Shown here piece after piece: positions 1 to 8,819 of a stretch of DNA of 64,000 bases (positions are counted from its first letter, which is position 1; every line of letters begins with the position of its first letter). Position numbers and translations under genes: made by a program. The notes under the pieces were generated by a model, which searched no databases, was not told the origin of the DNA, and saw only the letters and a program-made list of their open reading frames with translations. This DNA comes from [Pasteurella] aerogenes. Lineage in GTDB: Bacteria > Pseudomonadota > Gammaproteobacteria > Enterobacterales > Pasteurellaceae. Location of the stretch: positions 744,001-808,000 of the forward strand of contig LR134362.1 in assembly GCA_900637275.1 (NCBI GenBank). Direction: 5' to 3'.

Positions 1-293
1 GGAACAATTTTTCCATTTTCTAAAGCAATTGCTTGAATGAGTTCATCTTGGCGAGCTTCAAAGGCATCTGCTAAGTCATTTAATACTTTAAATCTTAATT
101 CTCGGTTATAGCGCCAATCTGTATTTTTAAAGGTATCCAATGCGACTTTAATCGCTAATTCGGCTTCTTCTACACCGCCTTTCACATAGGTACCGATAAC
201 TTCGGAGTTTGCCGGATTGATTGATTGTTTTTGCGTACCGGTATTGATCCATTCACCGTTAATCCAATGTGTTGCGTGTTTTTGAGTTGTCAT
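1..293 (-). CDS. Aldehyde dehydrogenase, N-terminal part (cut by window edge)
   Basis: About 97 N-terminal residues are visible, starting at ATG 291-293. The start reads MTTQKHATHWINGEWI, followed by NPANSEVIGTY and a region ending in ENGKIVP. This is the usual opening of an NAD(P)-dependent aldehyde dehydrogenase; the catalytic Cys and Glu lie outside the window. It is 80 bp downstream of a benzoylformate decarboxylase gene on the same strand, so I infer that it oxidises benzaldehyde, or a related aldehyde, made by that enzyme. The substrate is inferred from context only; the family call is firm. Confidence 0.85.
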   Translation of the reverse strand, partial: MTTQKHATHWINGEWINTGTQKQSINPANSEVIGTYVKGGVEEAELAIKVALDTFKNTDWRYNRELRFKVLNDLADAFEARQDELIQAIALENGKIV

Positions 294-373
294 ACAAATA
301 TCTCCAAGTGATAGAGGGATTATCCTCTGATTAAATTCATTACAATCCTAACTTTTATTAAACCATATTGGGT

Positions 374-2026
374 TTAGTAAATATTACCTTGGTTAGGGTC
401 AACAACAATTTCGATAATGTTTGGTTTATTTGAGGATAAGGCGGCTTTTAACGCTTTTTCCAAATCATCGGCATTATCTACTTGCCAGCCTTCAGTCAAG
501 TTATGACCATGGGCAATTTGCACATAATCTAAGCCAGTGAAACTGATGCCCGGAACATTTTTATAGCCGAGTAATTGACTGAATGAACGCATTGCACCAT
601 ATCCGCTATTGTTTAATACGATAACAGTTAAAGGTACATCAAACTCTGCCGCAGTCCATAAGGATTGAATAGAGTACATCATTGAACCATCACCAATCAC
701 CGCAATCACACGATCTTTAACCGGATCTTTATGTGCATCTTTCATTGCTAATGCGACCCCGACGGAAGCCGGTAATCCATAGCCAAGACCACCACTTGCC
801 ATGGTCATAAATCCACGGTTGCGGCGAACAGGAAAGTGTTGTTGAATTGCCGGACGGTGAGATGGGGCTTCTTCGACTAAAGTGACACTGTCTGGTACCA
901 TGCTACGTAATAATTGCACTGCATAAGCAGCAGAAAGTTTTTCGCCTTTTTCCAATTTTTCACGTTTTACAGAAACTGCAGGTTTTTCGTTACCTACTAC
1001 GTGATGTGTTGCTAAATGTTCGGATAAACGGTTAAGCGATTTTGCTAAATCACCATATAATCCAATGGTTGGTTGGAGTGATGATACAGAAGAAATTGCC
1101 AAGGTGTGGCTGCTGGCAGAAAGTTGAATGACTTCTACTTTTTCATCCAATTTAAAGGTTCCCGGTACATGGAAGGTAAAGGCTGGTGCGCCCACTACCA
1201 ATACAAGATCAAAACCGGCTAATTTTTTTGCTGCATCACCTGGGATTGCAGAAAGGAATCCGCCGAATAATGGATGATCTTCTGGGAAGACACATTCGTT
1301 ACTTACTGGTGCGGTATATACTTGGGCTTTTAAGGTTTCCGCTAAAGTAACTAATTGATCAAATCCGTTATAAATACCAAGTTCTGAACCAGCAACAATG
1401 ACGGTATTGTGACTTTTCGCTAATTTTTCAGCCACTTTGATAAGTGATTCATCATCAGCTATGCCTTGCGGTACAATTTTAGGTACTTGAATATATTCTG
1501 CCGGTTGATTCCAGTCATCACTTGGAATAGAAACGAAACAAGGACCTTTTGGTTCGGTCATTGCGATTAAATAAGCTTGCAAAATCGCTTTTGGTACATC
1601 TTGCGCACGTTCAGGTTGCACGCTGTATTTTACATATGGTTTTGGAAATTCAGCTGCAGATTGTGCTGCTAAATAAGCTTCGTCTAACAAGAGGCTGCGC
1701 GCTTGTTGACCGGCAGTAACTACCATAGGGGTTTGGTTTTTATAAGCAGTAAATATATTTCCTAGTGCATTTCCTAAGCCGGCAGCAGAGTGTAAGTTAA
1801 TATAGCTTGCATTACCTGTGATACGAGTATAACCGTCAGCAATACCGATGGCGCTGCCTTCTTGTAATGCCAATACATAACGAAAATCTTCCGGCCAATC
1901 TGTTAAAAAATCTAATTCCGTTGATCCGGGATTACCAAAAACAGTCGTCATTCCCAAATCGCGTAATAATTGGTGTGTGACTTCACGAACGGTAGGATTA
2001 TCTTTTTTATCTTTAATTGAACTCAT
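374..2026 (-). CDS. mdlC: Benzoylformate decarboxylase (ThDP-dependent)
   Basis: A 550-residue thiamine-diphosphate enzyme with close resemblance throughout to Pseudomonas benzoylformate decarboxylase, which converts benzoylformate to benzaldehyde and CO2. Family catalytic residues are all present: Ser35 (in FGNPGS), Glu56 (in ALQEGS), His79 (in NLHSAAG) and His286 (in TFHVPG). The ThDP/Mg motif GDGS is at 445-448 and NN at 472-473. It lies 46 bp downstream of an aromatic-acid-type transporter and 80 bp upstream of an aldehyde dehydrogenase, all leftward, consistent with one operon. Other ThDP decarboxylases (phenylpyruvate, indolepyruvate) are possible, but the Ser/His/His set argues for benzoylformate. 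Confidence 0.85.
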   Translation of the reverse strand: MSSIKDKKDNPTVREVTHQLLRDLGMTTVFGNPGSTELDFLTDWPEDFRYVLALQEGSAIGIADGYTRITGNASYINLHSAAGLGNALGNIFTAYKNQTPMVVTAGQQARSLLLDEAYLAAQSAAEFPKPYVKYSVQPERAQDVPKAILQAYLIAMTEPKGPCFVSIPSDDWNQPAEYIQVPKIVPQGIADDESLIKVAEKLAKSHNTVIVAGSELGIYNGFDQLVTLAETLKAQVYTAPVSNECVFPEDHPLFGGFLSAIPGDAAKKLAGFDLVLVVGAPAFTFHVPGTFKLDEKVEVIQLSASSHTLAISSVSSLQPTIGLYGDLAKSLNRLSEHLATHHVVGNEKPAVSVKREKLEKGEKLSAAYAVQLLRSMVPDSVTLVEEAPSHRPAIQQHFPVRRNRGFMTMASGGLGYGLPASVGVALAMKDAHKDPVKDRVIAVIGDGSMMYSIQSLWTAAEFDVPLTVIVLNNSGYGAMRSFSQLLGYKNVPGISFTGLDYVQIAHGHNLTEGWQVDNADDLEKALKAALSSNKPNIIEIVVDPNQGNIY

Positions 2027-2072
2027 AATAAACTCCTTGATATTGATTATGTTCGAGAATATTTAACTTTAT

Positions 2073-3440
2073 TTATTTTTTGCCTTTGTAATAGCGAACA
2101 CCCATGTAGAAAATTAAGATAGCAGTAATTGCTGTTGGTATGATAAGCACACTCATGATGCTACCAAATCCTAATTGTTGACCGAGTAAATATCCACCTA
2201 ATAATGAACCACTAATAGAACCGAAACGTCCGACACCTAATGCCCAACTTACACCGGTTGCACGCGCTACGGTTGGGTAGAAAGTGGCAGCTAGTGCATT
2301 AAAACCAACCATGCCGCCACTGATGGTAAACCCAATAAGCATAATTCCACCAACTAACCATGCATAGCTGCCACTATAGAATGCAACTGCTGCAGTAAAA
2401 ATAGTACCGCCTAACAATACTGTACTTAACACTTTATAAGGATTGGAACGATCCATAATGGCACCGATAATTAATGCCCCAATGGTTCCTCCGACTTGGA
2501 AAAGTGCGGCTAATGTTGCAGCATCTTTACGCTCATAACCTAATGTTTCAAACATCATTGGTAACCAATTGGTGAAAACTGCAATATACCCCATAGTCAT
2601 AAAGAAGATAACCCATAACATGACAGTACCAATACGCAGATCTTGATAAAATAATTTACTGATAGAGGACTGTTTTGTTGGAGCTGCTGTTTGTGCAGTT
2701 GCTGCAACTGTGGATTTTTCACCGATAAAATGTGTAATATTGCTTGGAATATTGCCGATTTTGCTGAGATAAGCACGAATTTTTTCAGGGCTTTTATTTT
2801 TTTCTGCAAGGTATTTAGAAGATTCCGGTAATAACACCCATAGAATGATTAGGGTAATTAAGGCAACCCAACCACCAGCAGATAATGCGCCTTGCCAGCC
2901 ATAAATCGGCATTAAAGCAGAGGCAATAAAACCAACGCCTGCTGAACCTGCGGTAAATCCACAGAACATGATGGCAACTAATAAGGAACGCAACCTTTGT
3001 GGGCTATATTCGGATACCAATGTAATAGAAATCGGCATTGCAGCTCCTAATCCGATACCAACGATCAGGCGCATAAAGGAAATACCTGCTACGCTATTCA
3101 TCATACTGGTTAAGATGCTGAATAATCCGAAAACGGCGACTGCAAAAATCAAGATCATTTTACGACCAAATTTATCCGCAATTGGACCGGCACTAAAAGA
3201 ACCGATTGCCAAACCGATTAAACTTGCGACCATGGCTGGGTTAAGTTCTGAGGCAGTAATATGAAGACTTTCTGCTAAGCTTGAGCCGATAAATCCCATT
3301 ACTGCAGCAGCATAACCGTCATAGAAAACTACAAGAAAACCTAAAATAATTACTCTGAACTGAAAAATTGATAATGAGTTATCGTCCAATATTTGTTGAA
3401 CAGAGATAACATTATCAGACTTATTTATTGTATTACTCAT
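2073..3440 (-). CDS. MFS transporter, aromatic acid:H+ symporter (AAHS) type
   Basis: A 455-residue protein with about 12 hydrophobic segments. The first segment carries the acidic signature YDGYAAAVMGF (Asp41), and loop 2-3 has the MFS motif GPIADKFGRK (85-94). Both fit the BenK/PcaK/MhpT branch of proton-coupled aromatic acid importers in the inner membrane. It is the first gene of the leftward run transporter-decarboxylase-aldehyde dehydrogenase, so an aromatic 2-hydroxy or 2-oxo acid such as mandelate or benzoylformate is the likely cargo. The exact substrate is inferred from neighbours. Confidence 0.8.
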   Translation of the reverse strand: MSNTINKSDNVISVQQILDDNSLSIFQFRVIILGFLVVFYDGYAAAVMGFIGSSLAESLHITASELNPAMVASLIGLAIGSFSAGPIADKFGRKMILIFAVAVFGLFSILTSMMNSVAGISFMRLIVGIGLGAAMPISITLVSEYSPQRLRSLLVAIMFCGFTAGSAGVGFIASALMPIYGWQGALSAGGWVALITLIILWVLLPESSKYLAEKNKSPEKIRAYLSKIGNIPSNITHFIGEKSTVAATAQTAAPTKQSSISKLFYQDLRIGTVMLWVIFFMTMGYIAVFTNWLPMMFETLGYERKDAATLAALFQVGGTIGALIIGAIMDRSNPYKVLSTVLLGGTIFTAAVAFYSGSYAWLVGGIMLIGFTISGGMVGFNALAATFYPTVARATGVSWALGVGRFGSISGSLLGGYLLGQQLGFGSIMSVLIIPTAITAILIFYMGVRYYKGKK

Positions 3441-3553
3441 ATCGTTACCTAAATTTTGCTATGTTGAAAGTGATAACAGGTAACATCGGCAGAGTAGTAT
3501 TAGATAAAGTGAAAACTTGTTTTGCAAGTATTAATCGATTTAGCTGATATTAC

Positions 3554-3569
3554 CTAACACTGATGTTAG
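3554..3569. promoter_or_regulatory. Inverted repeat upstream of the mdlC transporter operon
   Basis: CTAACA and TGTTAG form a perfect 6-bp inverted repeat with a 4-bp spacer, 114 bp upstream of the transporter start. It is a plausible operator for a dimeric regulator. No regulator gene lies next to it. Confidence 0.35.
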
Positions 3570-4073
3570 TCTGTCGTTTTATAAAAAGTAAACAAGCGTA
3601 CAGCTAAATTAGTTTAAGTTGGACGTAACCACTGATAGTAGGTTACGAGACAATGATTTGATTTATGATCCATCATGTTTCTCCTTACTCCAATCTAAGC
3701 AAGTTGCATCAGAAAGTGTAATGGCATCTATTTGTTGGAAATCTGAGATAAACAGCATCTATTTACCAATAAACAATGATGCAATTGAAAATCTAGAAAG
3801 CCCACGAGTAACCGCATTTACATGAACCGCCGATTAATTCTCTTAAATTCTCGTCAAAAAATGACCGCACTTTATTTGTTTATCAAAAAAAATATTCTTT
3901 CGAAACAATTAGTTGCATGGTATCTAAGGAACTAATTGATTTTTATCTTATAGTAAAGAAATAGGATAAACAATTATCTTATTTGAAAAGGTTTTTTTCC
4001 AATCATGAAACAAATACACTACATTTATGCAACAATGAGACGGGATTAGGCGAAATTTGGTAAATAAAAAACA
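3570..4073. other. Intergenic region with no supported gene
   Basis: About 500 AT-rich bases between the mdlC operon and the OPA transporter terminator. One uptake-sequence core occurs near 3863. The only open frame (3619-3825, +) has no ribosome site and no recognisable product. I see nothing else supportable. Confidence 0.5.
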
Positions 4074-4103
4074 CATAAAAAAGGTGAGCAATTGGCTCAC
4101 CTT
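4074..4103 (-). terminator. Rho-independent terminator of the OPA transporter gene
   Basis: AAGGTGAGC (4081-4089) pairs with GCTCACCTT (4095-4103) around a 5-nt loop. Read leftward it is followed by a T tract, placing it correctly for the gene ending at 4138. Confidence 0.9.
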
Positions 4104-4137
4104 ACGAAAATAGCTATGCAATTTAATTTTAGCTCAC

Positions 4138-5475
4138 TTAGGCTTTAATGGTTTTTTCCTCATGTTTGGCTAAAATCAGATAGCCGATCGCGGAAAAAAC
4201 AGATAATGCCGCAATGATCACATAAGACCAGAACCAACCGAAAGTATCTGCCATAATCGGCATAATCCAGTTTGCTCCCATGTTGCCGATCAAGTAGGCG
4301 GTCACACCAACAAATCCGATTGCAGTACCTGCAACATTTAATGGCACAAAGTTAATCGTAAGAATATTTACAATCAGTTGCGGTCCATAAATTAACGCGC
4401 CTAGTACACCGCAAATAACTAACAACAACGCATAATTTGTGTTTTCGGCAACCGTAATTTTTTCATAAGCAAATACGACGCCCGCCATAATAAACAAACC
4501 AATGGCGCCCATTTTTGCCATTTTATTAGGATATTTTGCCGCTAACCAAGCAAAGATCAAGGAACCCGGAATAGCGACCCATTCCAATACGGAAATTGCC
4601 ATGTGGGATTCTGCATCGCCTAAATGTGCTACTTCATGTAAATAAATTGGCATCCAGTCTTCAATCCCGAAACGAATAAAATAAAGCGCGACGTTAACTG
4701 CGGCAACTAATAATAATGCCGGATTTAAAAACACATATTTTTTAATTAATTGCCAGTAGGAGAGGGTATTCTTTTCTTCTTCAGATGCCACATTAGATTC
4801 ACCCGCTTCGCCATACATTGTCCGCAGTGAATCTAATCCCTCTCCCTCCGGTGTATCCCCGCCATGTTTCCAACAAAATAGCGCAAAGAGTAAAACTAAT
4901 ACCGCAGGAACTAAAAACGCCATGACAATATTGCCTGTATCCGGAACGATAAAGCCCATCGTAATCATCACGGAAATCATCATTGGCAATAAGGCGGATC
5001 CCATATTTTGAGAAATATTCCAACCGGCAATCGCTGCACCGCGTGTTTTATTCGGGTAATAATTGGCGATCATATTTTGCGAAGCCGGCGCTAAAGCACC
5101 TTGCACCACACCGCATAAGATAAGCAAAACAGCTAGTGTGGCAACGGAGGTATGGAAAAAACCAATGATAATACAAATTAATGCACTGGCGGCGAGGCAG
5201 GTAGCAAATAATTTACGTAAACTGACACGGTCGCCTAATGCGCCCATATAAAATTTCGCTAAACCGTAAGAAATGGTTAAACAGGACAGCAACATGGCAA
5301 TATCGGCTTTTTCCCAACCGTTGGTTATCATAATGGATTTTGACATTAATTTGAAATTATTGCGTACTAAATAAGCACAGACATAGCCTAAAAAGGCAAC
5401 GATAAAAATCATCTTTTGTCGTTTTAAAAAGGTACTGAATTTTTCAGGTTCTCGTTGAGGATAATCGAATTCCAT
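4138..5475 (-). CDS. MFS transporter of the organophosphate:phosphate antiporter (OPA) family
   Basis: A 445-residue membrane protein with 12 predicted segments. The N-terminal region (FLKRQKMIFIVAFLGYVCAYLVRNNFK) and GWNISQNMG resemble GlpT/UhpT/PgtP-type antiporters, which import phosphorylated sugars or phosphoglycerates in exchange for phosphate. Loop 2-3 carries GALGDRVSLRKL. It has its own terminator downstream and a CRP-like site 109 bp upstream, which suggests catabolite control. GlpT, UhpT and PgtP subfamilies cannot be separated by eye, so no symbol is given. Confidence 0.75.
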   Translation of the reverse strand: MEFDYPQREPEKFSTFLKRQKMIFIVAFLGYVCAYLVRNNFKLMSKSIMITNGWEKADIAMLLSCLTISYGLAKFYMGALGDRVSLRKLFATCLAASALICIIIGFFHTSVATLAVLLILCGVVQGALAPASQNMIANYYPNKTRGAAIAGWNISQNMGSALLPMMISVMITMGFIVPDTGNIVMAFLVPAVLVLLFALFCWKHGGDTPEGEGLDSLRTMYGEAGESNVASEEEKNTLSYWQLIKKYVFLNPALLLVAAVNVALYFIRFGIEDWMPIYLHEVAHLGDAESHMAISVLEWVAIPGSLIFAWLAAKYPNKMAKMGAIGLFIMAGVVFAYEKITVAENTNYALLLVICGVLGALIYGPQLIVNILTINFVPLNVAGTAIGFVGVTAYLIGNMGANWIMPIMADTFGWFWSYVIIAALSVFSAIGYLILAKHEEKTIKA

Positions 5476-5583
5476 ATAGCACTCCTATTATTTAGAATAA
5501 ACCGTAATAAAAATATTGCCTTATTTGAAAGGTATCCGGTTAACTGGAAATTACAAGAGAGAAGAACGACATTTTTTTACAAA

Positions 5584-5599
5584 TGTTATCTAGATCACA
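5584..5599. promoter_or_regulatory. CRP (cAMP receptor protein) binding site
   Basis: TGTTATCTAGATCACA differs at one base from the ideal palindrome TGTGATCTAGATCACA. It lies between two divergent genes, 109 bp from the OPA transporter start and 266 bp from the metallo-beta-lactamase-fold gene. The rest of the 5476-5864 gap is AT-rich with no further clear site. Confidence 0.65.
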
Positions 5600-5864
5600 G
5601 ATTTTCTTACATAGGTAACTTAATGAATTAACAGGTTATATTATGTTGAAAACTAAAAATATTTTTTAATAACCCATTGAAATAAAAAATATTTAACCAT
5701 AAGTAAAATATTTATTAATTATTTAAAATTATTGTAAATAACGGGTGAATCATTTACTATTAACAGCTGGCGAGGATAGTGATTTACCATTCTCTCAGCT
5801 TGCTTTTTAAAATATTGCGATATTTTATAAATTATCCATGGAAACAGAAATATAGGAGAAAGTT

Positions 5865-6824
5865 ATGTTAAAAAAATCGCTTGCTACATTGGCTATCGGC
5901 GCGGCGTTATCTGTAGCCTCTATGTCTTCAATGGCAGCTTCAGATACTGGCATTACTGTGGATCAGTCTAAATATGCTAACAGGGAGACTTTACCAGATT
6001 TCACTGTCGGTATGTGCGATACTGTGAAACCAACGTTAGTACATATCAAAGATAACATTTATCGTCACACCAATGGCGAAGGTTTAGCGGTTCACAGTGG
6101 TTTGGTGATGATCACTGATGAAGGCGCGTTAGTCATTGATAGTGGAGCAACTTGCGCGGCGGAGTGGTTAAATAAAGAAATCAAAGAGAAATTTAATGTT
6201 CCGGTTAAATATTTTATTGAAACTCACGCTCACGCTGACCATATTACCGGTAGCTTAGTGTTCCAAAAAGCAGGTGCGACGGTTGTTGCTAACCAACGTG
6301 CGGTTGAGCCGATTGTGGGTGAAAAATTACCTGTAGCAATTCCGGATCGTGTATTTGATAAAGATATGGAAATTGAATTAGGCGGAGAAAAAGTACTTTT
6401 ACACCGTGTTGATGCTAGTCATTCAGACAGTATGACAATGGTACTATTCCCTCGTCAAAAAGTATTACAATGTACAGATGTTTGTGAAAGTAAAACAATG
6501 CCTTATAACGACTTCTTAGATTTCTATTATCCAGGTTGGATTGATACGTTAAACTGGGTGGTTAAACAAGATGTCGATGTAATTGATGTGGGACACTATA
6601 CACCAGCCACTAAAAAAGAACAGGAAGCATTACGTGACTATATGGTGGATTTACATCAGCAAGTACTCGATTTGGTTCGTCAAGGTCAAAGCTGGGACCA
6701 ATTGTATCGTAACGTAAAATTTAGTCCGGAAGTGCAAAGTTGGACAGGTTTTGTCAACATGAAAATTCCTAACATTTTAGGTATGTACCGCTGGGTATCT
6801 AATCACCGTCGTGGTAACTGGTAA
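5865..6824 (+). CDS. Exported metallo-beta-lactamase-fold hydrolase
   Basis: A 319-residue protein with a Sec signal peptide (MLKKSLATLAIGAALSV..., cleavage near SSMAAS, residues 21-26). The zinc-binding set of the superfamily is visible: HAHADH at 121-126, His186 (ASHSDS), Asp205 (CTDVCES) and His244 (VGHYTP). It therefore probably acts as a dinuclear zinc hydrolase in the periplasm. A good ribosome site (AGGAGAAAG) precedes the ATG. The substrate is unknown; nothing points to true beta-lactamase activity, and lactonase or quinoprotein-associated hydrolase roles are equally possible. It ends at a paired-uptake-sequence terminator. Confidence 0.8.
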   Translation: MLKKSLATLAIGAALSVASMSSMAASDTGITVDQSKYANRETLPDFTVGMCDTVKPTLVHIKDNIYRHTNGEGLAVHSGLVMITDEGALVIDSGATCAAEWLNKEIKEKFNVPVKYFIETHAHADHITGSLVFQKAGATVVANQRAVEPIVGEKLPVAIPDRVFDKDMEIELGGEKVLLHRVDASHSDSMTMVLFPRQKVLQCTDVCESKTMPYNDFLDFYYPGWIDTLNWVVKQDVDVIDVGHYTPATKKEQEALRDYMVDLHQQVLDLVRQGQSWDQLYRNVKFSPEVQSWTGFVNMKIPNILGMYRWVSNHRRGNW

Positions 6825-6848
6825 TTTTCAGTTAACATAAATATGACG

Positions 6849-6892
6849 AAAAGTGCGGTAGAATTTTTATTTAAAATTGACCGCACTTTTTT
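6849..6892. terminator. Bidirectional terminator made of an inverted uptake-sequence pair
   Basis: AAAGTGCGGT (6850-6859) and ACCGCACTTT (6880-6889) form a stem flanked by A and T tracts. It separates the metallo-hydrolase gene from the convergent small lipoprotein gene. Confidence 0.85.
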
Positions 6893-6910
6893 ATCACCTT
6901 TCTGATACGA

Positions 6911-7156
6911 TTAACGATAATATCGTGCAGATTTATATTTTACTTTCCCCGGTTTTACCTTAGCTTTGACTTTAACCGGTTTGACTTGGACAACATTTGG
7001 ATGCACTTTGACGACATTCGGATGTACTTTTATCCCTGTAACTTGCTTAATTTGACCTAAATGTCTGCCTTGATCAACATGTACATTGCGAGCAGGGGTT
7101 ACATAACAAGCGCTCAATAGCGCAGTCATTATCATGACTGATGCAATTTTTAGCAT
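6911..7156 (-). CDS. Small repeat-containing lipoprotein
   Basis: An 81-residue protein. I chose ATG 7154-7156 because AAGGAGAA precedes it; the longer frame to 7219 adds 21 polar residues before the signal. The lipoprotein signal is MLKIASVMIMTALLSAC, with lipobox LSAC and Cys17. The mature part holds near repeats (KVHPNVV twice, then QVKPVKVKAKVKPGKVK) and ends in basic and aromatic residues. I do not recognise a function; it is probably an envelope lipoprotein. It lies downstream of the FMN dehydrogenase terminator, so it probably has its own promoter. Confidence 0.7.
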   Translation of the reverse strand: MLKIASVMIMTALLSACYVTPARNVHVDQGRHLGQIKQVTGIKVHPNVVKVHPNVVQVKPVKVKAKVKPGKVKYKSARYYR

Positions 7157-7228
7157 GGAATTCTCCTTATGATTGATTCTCGAACCGATTTTGTTATGTG
7201 CTATTTCCATTCCTATCAAGAAAAATAA

Positions 7229-7262
7229 TAAAAAATTGGCATCAATTTTGTTGATGCCAATT
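7229..7262 (-). terminator. Terminator of the FMN dehydrogenase gene
   Basis: AATTGGCATCAA (7234-7245) pairs perfectly with TTGATGCCAATT (7251-7262). Read leftward, a T tract follows. Confidence 0.9.
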
Positions 7263-7281
7263 CCATCACAGAGTAATCGGA

Positions 7282-8562
7282 TTATCCTCTGTTTACGTTA
7301 AATGCTGCGTTTTCGCCGACAATATCAATAAAGCTCGCATCAAGATCAGATAATTTTGCTGCACCGCTTAATAACATTGCTGTTTTCAAATCGTTTGCCA
7401 ACCATTCAATCACAGATTGAACACCTTCGGCACCGCCCATCGCTAAACCATAAAGCATTGGACGACCCACCGCAACCGCGTTTGCACCCATTGCGATAGC
7501 GCGAACGATATCGATACCACGACGTACGCCACCATCTAAAATGATTGGAACACGTTTATTGACCGCTTTAGCAATTGCTGGTAAAGCAGTAATACTTGCC
7601 GGAACGCCATCAATTTGACGACCACCATGGTTAGACACTTGAATTGCATCTGCACCAGCTGTTACAAAACGATCGGCATCGTCAGCACGTAAAAGTCCTT
7701 TAACAATCACTGGTAATCCAGTAAATTCTTTAATGAATTTAATATGTTCAGGGGTTAAACTGGTTTTTTGGTTAAAGAAATCACCGGAACCACCGCGTTT
7801 TGGATCATGATTACCAAATGGAAGATCCGCACGGAACGGACGACCTAAGGCAATGAAATTATCCGGTTGACCTGGACCTAAAGCATCCGCCGTTAAAATA
7901 ATTGCGCTAAAGCCAGCATTTTTGGCGCGGGTTAATAATGAACGAGTCACTTCTTCATCATTATTATAATAAAGTTGGAACCATTTTGGACCGCTGGTAG
8001 ATTGTGCAATTTCTTCTAGACTAGCATGTGAGGCACCAGAAGAACAGTAGAGTGTATTAGCTAAACCTGCACCTTTTGCAGTTTCTTTTTCCAAGCCTTC
8101 ATGCACCATACCATGCACGCCCATTGGCGCCACCATAATTGGGTATGGTAAATCTAAATTTAATAGTTTGGTGGAAAGATCAATATCTGCTGCTGCAAGC
8201 CCTACAAGGCGTTTTGCTGCAATACGATAGTCATCGAAGGCACGACGATTTTCACGCAATGTCCATTCATCGCCTGCTGCGCCGGAAACGAAAGCATAAC
8301 CGGCTTCCGGAATGATTTTACGTGCGTCTTCTTCCAAACGAGACAAACTCACAACATTGATTTTGCCTTCATTAGTGCTTGCACCATAAGCCGTTTTTTT
8401 CGGTTTAGCTGCTGCCGCTGCTTTCGTACCTTTAGCATCATCAGTTGCTGCAAATACGGTTGAATTCACCAAGGGTAATGCCGCAAGACCTACACCAGTT
8501 GCCGCTAATAATTTGCGACGAGATAGTGATTCCGGTTTATCCGTAGCTTGTGAATGTTCCAT
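7282..8562 (-). CDS. Tat-exported FMN-dependent 2-hydroxyacid dehydrogenase (lactate/mandelate type)
   Basis: A 426-residue protein. The first 40 residues carry a twin-arginine signal (SRRKLL, 14-19, then a hydrophobic stretch). The rest is the FMN alpha-hydroxyacid dehydrogenase barrel, with VAPMG (144-148), Lys288 in VIVKGL, and the active-site segment VSNHGGRQ with His312 and Arg315. The family oxidises L-lactate, glycolate or (S)-mandelate to the 2-oxo acid. With benzoylformate decarboxylase nearby, (S)-mandelate dehydrogenase is attractive, but L-lactate is equally possible. Export of this fold is unusual. The gene is monocistronic with its own terminator. Confidence 0.85.
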   Translation of the reverse strand: MEHSQATDKPESLSRRKLLAATGVGLAALPLVNSTVFAATDDAKGTKAAAAAKPKKTAYGASTNEGKINVVSLSRLEEDARKIIPEAGYAFVSGAAGDEWTLRENRRAFDDYRIAAKRLVGLAAADIDLSTKLLNLDLPYPIMVAPMGVHGMVHEGLEKETAKGAGLANTLYCSSGASHASLEEIAQSTSGPKWFQLYYNNDEEVTRSLLTRAKNAGFSAIILTADALGPGQPDNFIALGRPFRADLPFGNHDPKRGGSGDFFNQKTSLTPEHIKFIKEFTGLPVIVKGLLRADDADRFVTAGADAIQVSNHGGRQIDGVPASITALPAIAKAVNKRVPIILDGGVRRGIDIVRAIAMGANAVAVGRPMLYGLAMGGAEGVQSVIEWLANDLKTAMLLSGAAKLSDLDASFIDIVGENAAFNVNRG

Positions 8563-8819
8563 TTTTTTCTCCTTGTTATTTGGGTATTACCGAATGAATG
8601 CACAAAAATAGTACAAATTTTGGCAACATGGAGCAACCAAAATGCTTACTATTTAGACCATTTTTATATTATGCAATAGGCTAATATCATAATGCTTTTT
8701 ATCGCGATTTAATACTATAATCCGTTAAATTATTATATCGCTTTGATATAAACACTTATTCTATTTAGTTAAATATCAACTTGTTACACATATTATTAAC
8801 AGTATTACAAAATAAAAGT

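Noticed and set aside
3619..3825. 68-codon rightward frame in the 3441-4137 gap
   Set aside because: No ribosome site, odd composition and no recognisable motif.
6849..6892. Uptake-sequence inverted pair as an insertion-sequence end
   Set aside because: It is the common Pasteurellaceae terminator arrangement and recurs across the window without target duplications.
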